Source: Methylobacterium nodulans ORS 2060
Lineage (GTDB): Bacteria; Pseudomonadota; Alphaproteobacteria; Rhizobiales; Beijerinckiaceae
Length of the DNA: 64,000 bases
Direction of reading: 5' to 3'
Assembly (NCBI RefSeq): GCF_000022085.1
Contig: NC_011894.1
Coordinates: 6,012,501-6,076,500, forward strand
Shown: one piece after another, positions 26,648 to 34,158 of the stretch
Layout of the letters: the number at the start of each line of letters is the position of its first letter
Numbering within the stretch: the first letter of the stretch is position 1
Notes under the pieces: generated by a model
What the model was told of the DNA's origin: nothing
Databases searched by the model: none
What the model saw: only the letters and a program-made list of their open reading frames with translations
Made by a program: the position numbers and the translations under genes

Positions 26648-27370
26648 ATGGAAGCCGTCGAGACCCTGGGCCACGGCGTCACGCCGCTCGATGCCCGGCG
26701 CCTGCGCGCGCACCGGCGGGCGCAGCGCCACAGCGCCCAGGTGCGCTTCCTGCGCCTCGCGATTCCCCTCGGCTCCGCCGCGGCGGTGCTCGCCGTCGCC
26801 GCCGTGACCTGGCTCGACCCGTTCGGCGCCCTCGGCGTGACGGTGAGCCTCGGCGAGGTCAGCGTCTCGGGCTCGAAGGTGACGATGGAGAGCCCCCGCC
26901 TCACCGGCTATCGCGGCAAGGACGGCCGGCCCTACGAGGTGACCGCGAAGGCTGCGCTGCAGGACGTGCGCCGCCCCACGGTGATCGAACTCCAGAACAT
27001 GAAGGGCCACATGCAGGCCGACGAGACCGGGGCGCTGTCCCATCTCGAGGCCCTCTCGGGCGTGTTCGACACGCAGAAGGAATCGCTGGAGCTGAGCCGC
27101 AGCATCCGGCTGTGGACCGACAAGGGCCAGGAGGCGCGGCTCAGCTCCGCCCAGGTGAACTTCAAGGCCGGAACCATGAACTCCCGCGAGCCGGTGACCG
27201 TGACGCTGCCGAACGGGACCATCCGGTCCGACGGGCTCGAGGTGGTCGATAACGGCCGGACGATCTCGTTCATCGGCAACGTCAAGACGGTGTTCGATGG
27301 CGGCGTGACGGGGGCGGATGCGGCGCCGGTGCGCACCTCCTCGGCCGAGGTGAAGGACAATCAGCCGTGA
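26648..27370 (+). CDS. lptC: LPS export periplasmic protein LptC
   Basis: About 240 residues. A basic N-terminus with many arginines precedes one transmembrane helix (LRLAIPLGSAAAVLAVAAV, residues about 37-57). The periplasmic beta-jellyroll follows, with motifs VTMESPRLTGYRGKDGRPYE and DGLEVVDNGRTISFIGNVKT typical of LptC/YrbK in alphaproteobacteria. It links the LptBFG transporter to LptA in lipopolysaccharide transport. ATG 26648 was taken; TTG at 26627 is an alternative. Its stop overlaps the LptA start by four bases. Confidence 0.88.
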   Translation: MEAVETLGHGVTPLDARRLRAHRRAQRHSAQVRFLRLAIPLGSAAAVLAVAAVTWLDPFGALGVTVSLGEVSVSGSKVTMESPRLTGYRGKDGRPYEVTAKAALQDVRRPTVIELQNMKGHMQADETGALSHLEALSGVFDTQKESLELSRSIRLWTDKGQEARLSSAQVNFKAGTMNSREPVTVTLPNGTIRSDGLEVVDNGRTISFIGNVKTVFDGGVTGADAAPVRTSSAEVKDNQP

Positions 27371-28086
27371 CCACCCGCCTCACCGCGGCGCTCGCCGCCG
27401 CCCTGCTCCTCGCCGCCCCGGCCGCCCTCCACGGCGAGACGGCGCCGCCCAAGAAGGAGCGCAATTCCGGCTTCGGCGCCTTCGGCAGCTCGGGCAAGGA
27501 GCCGATCAAGATCGACGCGGACCGCCTCGACGTGTTCGACCACGAGAACAAGGCGATCTTCGCCGGCAACGTCGTGGCCGTGCAGGGCGAGAGCACCATC
27601 CGCTGCTCCAGCATGACCGTCCACTACCAGCGCAACCGCGACAAGGACGCGAAGGACGGGGCCAAGTCGGCGGACAAGCCGGCGGACGGGAAGGCGCCGG
27701 ACGCCAAGACGTCGGATGCGAAGCCGGCCGACCCGACCGACAGCGGCGCGATCAAGCAGGTGGTCTGCGCCGGCCCGGTCACGGTGGTGAACAAGGACCA
27801 GGTGGCGACCGGCGACAACGCCGTGTTCGACAAGGCTGCGAACCGGGTGATCCTCACGGGCAACGTGGTGCTCAGCCAGTGCCAGAACGTCACCCGCGGC
27901 AACCGCCTCGTCTACGACATGAATACCGGCCGGGCGAACATGGACCCGACCGCGGGCGGGCGCGTCTCGGCGATGTTCGTGCCGGGCGGCAAGGACGAGG
28001 CGAAGCAGGGCAAGCAGGCCGGCTGCCCGCAGCCGCCCGCACAGGCCGGGAAGCCCGCGCCCAAGCCGCGGGCGCAGGCCAACTGA
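27367..28086 (+). CDS. lptA: LPS transport periplasmic protein LptA
   Basis: The 239-residue precursor starts at a GTG inside the end of lptC. A signal peptide is cleaved near residue 23. The OstA-fold follows in two halves (IKIDADRLDVFDHENKAIFA then GNVVAVQGESTIRCSSMTVH, and later NAVFDKAANRVILTGNVVLS) split by a lysine/aspartate-rich insert of about 40 residues. It bridges the periplasm for lipopolysaccharide. The usual next genes in the class, lptB and rpoN, are missing: a family A repeat and a convergent methyltransferase gene follow instead. Confidence 0.88.
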   Translation: MTTRLTAALAAALLLAAPAALHGETAPPKKERNSGFGAFGSSGKEPIKIDADRLDVFDHENKAIFAGNVVAVQGESTIRCSSMTVHYQRNRDKDAKDGAKSADKPADGKAPDAKTSDAKPADPTDSGAIKQVVCAGPVTVVNKDQVATGDNAVFDKAANRVILTGNVVLSQCQNVTRGNRLVYDMNTGRANMDPTAGGRVSAMFVPGGKDEAKQGKQAGCPQPPAQAGKPAPKPRAQAN

Positions 28087-28092
28087 CAGTCT

Positions 28093-28248
28093 GATCCCAA
28101 CGGCCCAGGCTGCCGAGGCAGCAGGTGCTGCCGCGCATGCTCACGCAGCGGGCCGTCGACCCATCTCGAATGGTCGACACCAAGCCACAGGCTTGGCGAC
28201 AATGCGAGAGCGGAACCAACGGTCACATGGAAATGCCCGTTGGTATGA
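28093..28248. repeat. family A repeat
   Basis: Same orientation as 24846-25010: CCCAACGGCCCAGGCTGC, CGCGCATGCTCACGCAGCGG, GTCGACCCATCTCGAATGG, CACCAAGCCACAGGCTTGGC, GAGAGCGGAACCAACGGTCA, ending CCCGTTGGTAT. It fills the gap between convergent lptA and tam. Confidence 0.88.
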
Positions 28249-28258
28249 TCCCGCAAGC

Positions 28259-29035
28259 CTACCGGGTCCGCCGCGCCACCAGGAACAGGCGTGGGAAGGG
28301 CAGGAGCACGCGGCCGTCTGCTTGCGGCGGATAGGCCTCCGCCAGAGCCGCCTCGTAGCGGGCGAGGAACTCCGCCTGCGCCTCGGCATCGAGCGGATCG
28401 AGGAAGGGGCGCAGGCCCGTGCCCCGCACCCATTCGACGATGCCGCGGTGGCCGGCCAGGGCATGGACGTAGGTGGTGCGCCAGATGTCGACGGTGCAGC
28501 CCGCCGCCGTGAGCCACGCATCGTATTCGGAGAAGCTGGCGATCCGGGTGCGGGAGGCCGCGGCGGCGGCAAGCCGCGCCGCGAAGGGCGGCTCGCCCGC
28601 GACGCGGCGCATCAGCCGATGCGACGGCTCCTCCAGGTTGTCCGGCATCTGCACCGCGAGGCAGCCGCCGGGCGCAAGGCTGCGCGCGAGGCGCGGCAGG
28701 AGGCTCGCATGGTGGGGCAGCCACTGCAGCACCGCGTTGGCGAAGAGGAGGTCCGGCGGCGGCTCGGGATTGAGGCTCGCCACGTCCGCCTGCTCGAAGG
28801 CGACGCCGGGCAGGCGCCTGCGCGCCTCCGCCAGCATCCCCGGCGAGGTGTCGAGGCCCAGGATCGCCGCTTCCGGATAGCGCGCGACGAGAAGCTCCGT
28901 GCTGTTGCCGGGGCCGCAACCGAGGTCGACGACGCGGGCGGGCGCCGCGAGCGGCACCCGGGCAAGCAGGTCGGCGGCCGGCCGCGTCCGCTCGTCGGCG
29001 AATTTGAGGTACTGCGCGGCATCCCAATCCGCCAT
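28259..29035 (-). CDS. tam: trans-aconitate 2-methyltransferase
   Basis: The 258-residue SAM-dependent methyltransferase begins [20 protein letters not shown], the hallmark start of Tam. The SAM motif is [15 protein letters not shown] (about 34-48), followed by [17 protein letters not shown], and [19 protein letters not shown] at motif IV. C-terminal [20 protein letters not shown] also matches. Tam methylates trans-aconitate, removing an aconitase inhibitor. It is a single gene convergent with lptA, and a family D palindrome lies just upstream. Confidence 0.9.
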   Translation of the reverse strand: MADWDAAQYLKFADERTRPAADLLARVPLAAPARVVDLGCGPGNSTELLVARYPEAAILGLDTSPGMLAEARRRLPGVAFEQADVASLNPEPPPDLLFANAVLQWLPHHASLLPRLARSLAPGGCLAVQMPDNLEEPSHRLMRRVAGEPPFAARLAAAAASRTRIASFSEYDAWLTAAGCTVDIWRTTYVHALAGHRGIVEWVRGTGLRPFLDPLDAEAQAEFLARYEAALAEAYPPQADGRVLLPFPRLFLVARRTR

Positions 29036-29070
29036 GGCGCGCTCCGGGCTTCCCCTGTTCCGACAGAACC

Positions 29071-29120
29071 TTAGAGCACTCTTCGCCGAAGTGGATGCCG
29101 GTTCGGCGTAAAGAAGCGCG
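29071..29120. repeat. family D dispersed palindrome
   Basis: TTAGAGCACTCTTCGCCGAA, centre GTGGATGCCG, right arm GTTCGGCGTAAAGAAGCGC. The arms CGCCGAA / TTCGGCG pair perfectly. This copy lies in the 171-base gap upstream of tam. Confidence 0.75.
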
Positions 29121-29206
29121 TCAGACCAAGGGCCGAGAGGCGTGACCGACCCAACGGGGTCGGGCGCGGCTCCAGCCGGAGAGCGGACCCGCGGAAAGCC
29201 GCCCTC

Positions 29207-29461
29207 TCAGCGCGCCTCCGGCTCCGCCGGGCCGCCCCGCCCGATCTCGCGCAAAGCCGCCTCGACCGCCTCGGTGCCGGCCTCCTGCGCCTTCAGGCGC
29301 CGCTCGAGGCGGCGCAGCTGCGGATCGAAATCCGGCGGCAGGCCCGGGTCGCCGAGATAGTCCGGCTTTTCGGCTCGCCGGTTGTAGGTGGCGCGCAATT
29401 GCCGGGCGAGATGCTCGCGCACGCGCGGCGGCAGCGCGGGCTGGTCGGATTCGTCGTTCAT
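29207..29461 (-). CDS. small NepR-like protein (putative anti-sigma factor)
   Basis: The 84-residue protein is mostly helical: VREHLARQLRATYNRRAEKP near residue 12, then PPDFDPQLRRLERRLKAQEA. NepR anti-sigma factors have helix one of the form LxxQLRAxYxxxxxxP and helix two of the form PxRFxxLLxxL; the match is good in helix one and loose in helix two, with an insert between them. It lies 724 bases from an EcfG-type sigma gene on the same strand, separated by one small gene. ATG 29461 was chosen over 29485. Alternative: an unrelated helical protein. Confidence 0.5.
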   Translation of the reverse strand: MNDESDQPALPPRVREHLARQLRATYNRRAEKPDYLGDPGLPPDFDPQLRRLERRLKAQEAGTEAVEAALREIGRGGPAEPEAR

Positions 29462-29575
29462 CTCTGGCCCGGATCCCGGTGGCATGATTGCAAGAGGACA
29501 CGGGAAGCCCCGGCCATCGGGTGACGGGCCGGGGCTGCCGTGGGGGCGCCGTCGCGCGGCGCCCGAGAAGACACC

Positions 29576-29989
29576 TTACTCGATCACCTGCACGATGCGG
29601 TGGCTGCCCGGATCGACCAGCACGACGCGGTCGTTGACGATCGTGTAGCGGCGACCGCGCACCCCGTATTCGGAGGGCACCTCGTAGTAGGTCACGCCCG
29701 AGGAGGGCAGCACGGCACCGACGCGGACGTCGCCGTCATAGTCGTAGGAGCGCACGCGGCGGCTGGTGACGTATTCGCGGAAGCGCGGACGATCATCGAC
29801 GCCAAGGAGGCCGCCGACCGCGCCCGTCGCCGCGCCCACGGCGCCGCCGACGATGCCGCCGATCGGGCCGGCCGCATCCGCACCTTCCTGCGCACCGCGC
29901 TCGGCGCCCCGGACGAGGCCCTGGGCCTGGGCGGTCATCGGCAGGGTGAAGGCGAGGGCAGCCGCAGCCAGAAGCGTCTTGGTCTTCAT
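29576..29989 (-). CDS. DUF1236-like periplasmic protein with glycine zipper
   Basis: The 137-residue precursor has a signal peptide (MKTKTLLAAAALAF core, cleavage after AQA near residue 22), a glycine-zipper segment IGGIVGGAVGAATGAVGGLL (about 43-62), and a C-terminal part with GVTYYEVPSEYGVRGRRYTI and VLVDPGSHRIVQVIE, typical of DUF1236 proteins abundant in Hyphomicrobiales. It may associate with the outer membrane. Function unknown. A possible EcfG-type promoter lies about 65 bases upstream, and an EcfG-like sigma gene lies next upstream. Confidence 0.8.
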   Translation of the reverse strand: MKTKTLLAAAALAFTLPMTAQAQGLVRGAERGAQEGADAAGPIGGIVGGAVGAATGAVGGLLGVDDRPRFREYVTSRRVRSYDYDGDVRVGAVLPSSGVTYYEVPSEYGVRGRRYTIVNDRVVLVDPGSHRIVQVIE

Positions 29990-30051
29990 GGAAACACTCT
30001 CCGTTTCGGTTCGGTCCACCCCGGTCGAGCGGAGCGGGTTTCGGCGGGGGT

Positions 30052-30077
30052 AACGCCGCGACGCGCGAAACGGTTCA
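30052..30077 (-). promoter_or_regulatory. possible EcfG-type (general stress) promoter
   Basis: On the minus strand TGAAC, a 17-base spacer and CGTT, against the EcfG consensus GGAAC-N16/17-CGTT (one mismatch). It faces the DUF1236-like gene, whose ATG is about 62 bases downstream. Such short motifs arise by chance; the position beside an EcfG-like gene is the main support. Confidence 0.3.
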
Positions 30078-30184
30078 GCCGTGATCCGGCCCGGATCACG
30101 GAATCGGCTCGATCGAGGGAGATTTCCTCTTCGATCCGAAGGCTCTGGATGGTTCGAAAAACCCCTGGAGGGTTCGAAAAACCC

Positions 30185-30910
30185 TCAGCCGTCCTTCGGC
30201 ATGGCCGACTGGATCAGCCGGTCGGTGCCGAGATCCTCCTCGTCGTAGCCCAGGAGCTCGGCCAGGCGGTTGCGGGCGCGGCTGACGCGGCTCTTCACCG
30301 TGCCGACCTTGCAGTTCATGATCGTCGCCGCCTCCTCGTAGGAGACGCCCTCGGCCCCCACCAGCACCAGCGCCTCGCGCTGGTCCGGCGGCAGCTTGGC
30401 GAGGGCGCTCTGGAGATCCTCCACGTCGAGCCGGTCGCCCTGGTGCGGGGCGGTGGCGAGGCGGGCCGCATAGGAGCCGTCCTGGTCCTCGACCTCGCGC
30501 ACCCGCTTGCGGTGATCCGAGTAGAAGATGTTGCGCAGGATGGTGAACAGCCACGCATTCAGGTTGGTGCCGGGCTGGAACCGCGCCCGGTGCTGCCAGC
30601 CCTTGAGCAAGGTGTCCTGCACGAGGTCGTCGGCCCGGGCGGTGTTGCTGGTGAGCGAGAGGGCGAAGGCGCGTAAGGAAGGCACCGCCTGCAGCAAGCC
30701 GTCGCGGAACTCGGGCCGCACCACCTCTCCTTGCGCCGCCAGCGCCGCTTCGAGCCGCGCGATCAGCTCGGCGAAGCGGCCGCTCGGATCCTCGGCGCCG
30801 AGCGCCTCGTAGGCGGCGCGCAACTGGCTGCCGAGATGGCTGCGGATGCTGGCCGACAGGCCGGGGCGAGGATCGGTCGGCTGGTCGTGAGCTCGGTCCT
30901 GCTGCGTCAT
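30185..30910 (-). CDS. EcfG-family RNA polymerase sigma factor with NepR-like N-terminal segment
   Basis: From ATG 30910 the product is 241 residues. Residues about 72-230 are a typical EcfG sigma factor: region 2 SNTARADDLVQDTLLKGWQH and GTNLNAWLFTILRNIFYSDH, an REVEDQDGSYAARLA linker, and region 4 LPPDQREALVLVGAEGVSYE followed by VGTVKSRVSRARNRLAELL. Residues 21-57 (SIRSHLGSQLRAAYEALGAE then DPSGRFAELIARLEAAL) resemble the NepR anti-sigma core. That suggests a built-in inhibitor. Other starts: 30922, 30955 (GGGAGG very close) and 30976. A role in the general stress response follows from the family; no phyR is in the window. Confidence 0.85.
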   Translation of the reverse strand: MTQQDRAHDQPTDPRPGLSASIRSHLGSQLRAAYEALGAEDPSGRFAELIARLEAALAAQGEVVRPEFRDGLLQAVPSLRAFALSLTSNTARADDLVQDTLLKGWQHRARFQPGTNLNAWLFTILRNIFYSDHRKRVREVEDQDGSYAARLATAPHQGDRLDVEDLQSALAKLPPDQREALVLVGAEGVSYEEAATIMNCKVGTVKSRVSRARNRLAELLGYDEEDLGTDRLIQSAMPKDG

Positions 30911-31046
30911 GGGTTTCCGCATCTGGCTCGCCGACGGGGCGGGGGGCTCCCGCATGTCCTCCCGGACCGGAATCATGGCACAGATCCTGAGGACTTCTCT
31001 CGAAGAGATGGGTCGCGCCGCGGCCGTGGAAAGCCCGACCGCACCC

Positions 31047-31838
31047 TCAGCCTCCGACGGCCGCGCCCGTCTCGTCGCCGTCCGGCACCCCGAGGCGGAA
31101 GGCGAGCACCGTGCCGGGCGTCAGGTCGATCCAGCGCTCGTCCCGGGTGAGCGGCTGCGTCGCCACCACCGTGACGATGTCGTCGGGCGTGGTCTCCTCG
31201 GAGAAGTTCACGCACCAATCCTCGTCGATCAGCGTGGCGGTGCCGAACGGCGCCCGGCGCGTGAGATAGCAGAGCCGCTTGCCGCAATGCGCGTAGAGCG
31301 TGCGGCTGTCGGTGAGCAGCATGTTGAACACGCCGAGCGCGTGCAGTTCGGCCGACAGCGCCCGCACCGCCCCGTCGAGCACGGTCGGGCGCGGCAGCGT
31401 CTTCCAGCGCGCCTCGAGCCGCCCGAGCATCCAGCAGAAGGCATGCTCGCTGTCCGTGGTGCCGACCGGCTTGAAGCGCCCGAGGGGGAGGCGCTTCACG
31501 CCCTTGAGCTGGCCGTTATGGGCGAAGGTGAAGGTGCGGCCCCACAGCTCGCGGCTGAACGGGTGCGTGTTCTCCAGGGAGACCCGGCCCCGATTCGCCC
31601 GGCGCACATGCGCCACCACGATGCGGCTCTTGATCGGGTACTGGCGGATCAGCCGCGCAATCTCGGAGCGGGCACTCGCCTGCGGGTCGTGGAAGCTGCG
31701 GCAGCCCCGCCCCTCGTAGAAGGCGATGCCCCAGCCGTCCCCGTGCGGCCCGGTCTCGCCGCCGCGGCGGGCAAGCCCGGCGAAGCTGAAGCGGATATCG
31801 GTGGGCACATTCGCGCTCATGCCGAGCAATTCGCACAT
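31047..31838 (-). CDS. class II glutamine amidotransferase (YafJ-like)
   Basis: The 263-residue protein starts MCELLGMSANVPTDIRFSFA, with Cys2 as the N-terminal nucleophile after methionine removal. Other Ntn-hydrolase GATase II motifs: GDGWGIAFYEGRG (about 34-46), HVRRANRGRVSLENTHPFSR (about 77-96), FAHNGQL (about 105) and GTTDSEHAFCWML. It releases ammonia from glutamine; stand-alone YafJ-like proteins have no established acceptor. Choice of the 31838 start is dictated by the catalytic cysteine. It is upstream of the sigma gene on the same strand. Confidence 0.9.
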   Translation of the reverse strand: MCELLGMSANVPTDIRFSFAGLARRGGETGPHGDGWGIAFYEGRGCRSFHDPQASARSEIARLIRQYPIKSRIVVAHVRRANRGRVSLENTHPFSRELWGRTFTFAHNGQLKGVKRLPLGRFKPVGTTDSEHAFCWMLGRLEARWKTLPRPTVLDGAVRALSAELHALGVFNMLLTDSRTLYAHCGKRLCYLTRRAPFGTATLIDEDWCVNFSEETTPDDIVTVVATQPLTRDERWIDLTPGTVLAFRLGVPDGDETGAAVGG

Positions 31839-32414
31839 CGCGCGGACCTGACGAGGAGGGGACGGCGGAGCCGGCCGGAGCCGCGCGAGAGCGGCCCGAA
31901 CGGGGGTTGGCACTCTTCCCGAAAGCATGCCGGGCGCGCAATCCCCGTGCGGCGCCGCTTCAGCGGAATCCCATCCTGTACTCAAAACAGTTCCTTTACC
32001 CTGGAGATCAAGCAAAAAATAATGGATGCAGACGGGCGCGCACCGGCAGGGGCGCGGCCATGCCGATGCGCATCGCGCCCGACCCACCGCGAAGGTGTGG
32101 CGCGACAAACAGAAACTGAGGTGCGTGGAAGCCGCTCGCTCCTCATGCCGAGGCGCCGGCGATCTTCGATCATCAGGAGCCCCTCAGCATGAGGGCTGGG
32201 TTGGCTGCCACAGACGGGAGCGCTCATTCAGCCGTCAGGGTCGACAAAGCCGGTGGTGAACTCAGACCAACGGCCCGATGCGTCCGCAACTCGGGCCGTC
32301 GGCATGACGGAGTGCGAGCAAGGTGACCGCCTTGGCGACGATGCCACCACGCCCGTCATGGCCGTGCGGAAAGACCCTTCGCACGGACGCAGCGCTCCGC
32401 GACTGCCCCCTGGG
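31839..32414. other. non-coding gap with repeat DNA
   Basis: Apart from the repeat at 32105-32290, the 5' flank of the amidotransferase gene holds a lower-GC patch near 31975-32025 (CCTGGAGATCAAGCAAAAAAT region), which is likely to include its promoter. I see no gene I can defend; several frames are open by GC bias only. Confidence 0.4.
32105..32290. repeat. degenerate family B/A mosaic repeat
   Basis: CAGAAACTGAGGTGCGTGGA and GCTCCTCATGCCGAGG open the element, a short centre has GGCGATCTTCGATCATCAGG, and CCCTCAGCATGAGGGC then GGCTGCCA close it. The sequence runs on through a family B flank (CATTCAGCCGTCAGGGTCGA) into CAGACCAACGGCCCGATGCG and GGGCCGTCGGCATGA, a short family A form. It is the most diverged composite here. 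Confidence 0.65.
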
Positions 32415-32549
32415 TCAATCGAAGACGCGGACGATTCCCGGGACCTTGCCATCCTGCTGGAAATCGTCGATCAAAAGGTGCCCCGCTTGAGCCGGGGTGG
32501 CGGCGCCATCGGCCCAGTGCCCCATCGAGGCGATCTCCGACGCGACCAT
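32415..32549 (-). CDS. possible 44-residue small protein
   Basis: On the minus strand an ATG at 32549, preceded by GGATGAGGTCGGG (GAGG six bases before the start), encodes MVASEIASMGHWADGAATPA and a further 24 residues ending DGKVPGIVRVFD. The composition is protein-like (mixed hydrophobic and acidic, aromatic residues, few arginines), unlike the arginine/proline-rich shadows. The family is not recognised. It could equally be the end of a decayed gene. It is divergent from the next small gene. Confidence 0.35.
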   Translation of the reverse strand: MVASEIASMGHWADGAATPAQAGHLLIDDFQQDGKVPGIVRVFD

Positions 32550-32634
32550 CCCGACCTCATCCGGAGCACGGCGCGAATCCGCGGGAACGACGTCGGCTGC
32601 GCCGCGGTTCGGCAGGCTGAGGCGGAGACACGCG

Positions 32635-32820
32635 ATGGCCGATCCTGAACAGACCGACGAGATGACCCAGGAAGAGGCGTTCCATATCCCGGACGAGGTC
32701 GCGGCTGCGCTGACCGAGTTCGCGGCCGTGGAGCAGCTGAGCCGCGGTCAGGCGATCTGCACCATCCTCGCCGAGTACTTGCGACTGAAGGGCTATCTGA
32801 AGGGATGGCCGCGCCCGTGA
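32635..32820 (+). CDS. small ribbon-helix-helix-like protein
   Basis: The 61-residue protein has the order acidic N-terminus, a short strand (EEAFHIPDEVAAALTEFAAV) and two helices (EQLSRGQAICTILAEYLRLK), which fits a ribbon-helix-helix or similar small DNA-binding fold. The start at 32635 is preceded by GGAG. Its last 16 bases overlap the start of the next gene in another frame, so the two are probably co-translated. No toxin partner is recognised in the next gene. Confidence 0.55.
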   Translation: MADPEQTDEMTQEEAFHIPDEVAAALTEFAAVEQLSRGQAICTILAEYLRLKGYLKGWPRP

Positions 32821-33149
32821 GGACCGCGAGCGCGCTCTTCGGGGTCCTCGTCGTGGCGGGATCGGCTGCGGGCGAGGAGCGGGCCCTGGTCCTGCCGCAT
32901 GTCGAGGGCGAACGGCAGGGCGGCATCGTCGGGCGGGCGATGGCCTGCGGCGCCCCGGAGGCGGACACCCGGCGCGCCGCTCAGGCGGCGTCCGAGCGCA
33001 TGCGCCGCGCGGTCGGGCAAGCCCAGTGGCAGGACCGCTTCCTGCCCGCCTTCAACGACGCGGTGGCCCTCGCCTCGCAGTTGCCGGAGGCGGCATGCGA
33101 CAGGGCGCTCGCGGCCCTCAGCGGGCTGGAGCGGGGCTCGACGCCGTGA
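32805..33149 (+). CDS. small secreted hypothetical protein
   Basis: The 114-residue precursor has a signal peptide (ALFGVLVVAGSAAGE, cleavage near residue 23). The mature part is helical with two cysteines about 50 residues apart (AMACGAPEAD and EAACDRALAAL) that could pair. AAGGG precedes the ATG inside the end of the previous gene. Small periplasmic proteins with this Cys spacing and DTRRAAQAASERMRR-type helices occur in Methylobacterium relatives; function unknown. It converges on a small membrane-protein gene. Confidence 0.65.
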   Translation: MAAPVRTASALFGVLVVAGSAAGEERALVLPHVEGERQGGIVGRAMACGAPEADTRRAAQAASERMRRAVGQAQWQDRFLPAFNDAVALASQLPEAACDRALAALSGLERGSTP

Positions 33150-33273
33150 CGGCAGGCGCGCTCCCCCGCACCGACGGGGCATCGGCCGCCCGGGCGCCGA
33201 CGAGCCACAGGCCGCAGCTCGCGACCAGCGTGAGCTTCAGCAGGAAGGCGAGATCCTCGAACAGGTAGCGCAT
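33118..33273 (-). CDS. 51-residue single-helix membrane protein
   Basis: On the minus strand GGAGGGG lies five bases before an ATG at 33273, encoding MRYLFEDLAFLLKLTLVASC followed by GLWLVGARAADA and a proline/serine tail to a TGA at 33118. The first 26 residues form one amphipathic or transmembrane helix. The strong ribosome site and clean hydrophobic profile support it despite its size. Its end overlaps the 3' end of the convergent secreted-protein gene by 32 bases. Confidence 0.6.
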   Translation of the reverse strand: MRYLFEDLAFLLKLTLVASCGLWLVGARAADAPSVRGSAPAVTASSPAPAR

Positions 33274-33342
33274 CGACCCCTCCGTCGCGTCGCTGCCCGT
33301 GTAGAGCCCGGCTGTTTCGGGAGGATTGCGCCGCGTGTTGCG

Positions 33343-33534
33343 TCAGGGCCCGACGCCGCGCAGCTGCATTTCCAGCCGCTCGATATCGTCCCGCAGGCGA
33401 TCCATCTCCCGCCGCGCCGCCGCATCGTCGGGGGCGGATTCGGCCGCATGCAGGGCGGCGCGCAACGATTCGCGCTTCGCCGTCAGGGCAAAGCTGATCT
33501 GGGCACGGGCTTCTTCGGGGGTTCGGGCCGACAT
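33343..33534 (-). CDS. 63-residue coiled-coil protein
   Basis: The product is one long charged helix pair: PEEARAQISFALTAKRESLR and REMDRLRDDIERLEMQLRGV, with heptad-like hydrophobic spacing in the second half. AAGGG lies upstream of the ATG at 33534. It is 69 bases upstream of the small membrane protein gene on the same strand, so the two may be co-transcribed. The family is unknown; similar short coiled-coil proteins are common in Hyphomicrobiales. Confidence 0.6.
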   Translation of the reverse strand: MSARTPEEARAQISFALTAKRESLRAALHAAESAPDDAAARREMDRLRDDIERLEMQLRGVGP

Positions 33535-33689
33535 GGGTCACCCTTGGCTCGGCCGGAGCACCGCACTCCGGCCTCTCGAACCGGAACAACGGCCCAGGCG
33601 CCGGCAGGCTCCATGGGGGAACCCGCCGAGGACTTGACATCGGGAAAATCGGGGCCGCGCGGAAGCCGGACGCGGCGAATCATCCCTCG

Positions 33690-33989
33690 TCAGGCCGGCA
33701 GGGCCTGCTGGGGCCGCGACTGGGCGTAGAGGCTTGCCCCCGCATCCGGGCCCACCACCCGCACGAGCGCCGCTTCGTCGCAAGTCCCGGCAATGCGCAG
33801 GCCGAGCTGGTGGAGGTGATCCTTGTCGGTGCAGTAGGCGGCGAGCCGCGCCCGACCGGTCTCCGGAACCCGAGCGACCAGCGCATCGACATCCGACTCG
33901 CTCGCGCGGTGCAACGCCGCCAGCAGTTCGATCGGAATCGGATAATGCGCGAAGGCCTTGGGCATAGGCCGGACCTGATTCTGAGCCAT
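33690..33989 (-). CDS. hypothetical protein, 99 residues
   Basis: The protein is soluble and mostly helical: YPIPIELLAALHRASESDVD, then ARLAAYCTDKDHLHQLGLRI and AGTCDEAALVRVVG. The two cysteines and two histidines are not arranged as a known metal site. GGAGGTGG sits just before the ATG at 33989, one of the best ribosome sites in the window, so it is surely translated. Its family is not recognised. Confidence 0.7.
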   Translation of the reverse strand: MAQNQVRPMPKAFAHYPIPIELLAALHRASESDVDALVARVPETGRARLAAYCTDKDHLHQLGLRIAGTCDEAALVRVVGPDAGASLYAQSRPQQALPA

Positions 33990-34158
33990 GGGCCACCTCC
34001 AGGGGTTCGGGACCTCCAGCTTCAGCCGATAGGGTTAGCAGAGTCTTAAGACGAAAGGCGTGCGCAGGCCCCCTGGCTCCGACGTTAGGTCTAGACGCGC
34101 CGCATCATCGAATAAATAATTACGCCGCTCGAGGGGTGCACCGAACCGGTGAAGCGGA

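Noticed and set aside
32253..32648. 131-codon + strand ORF
   Set aside because: It starts inside repeat DNA and has no ribosome site; the opposite strand has a better small ORF.
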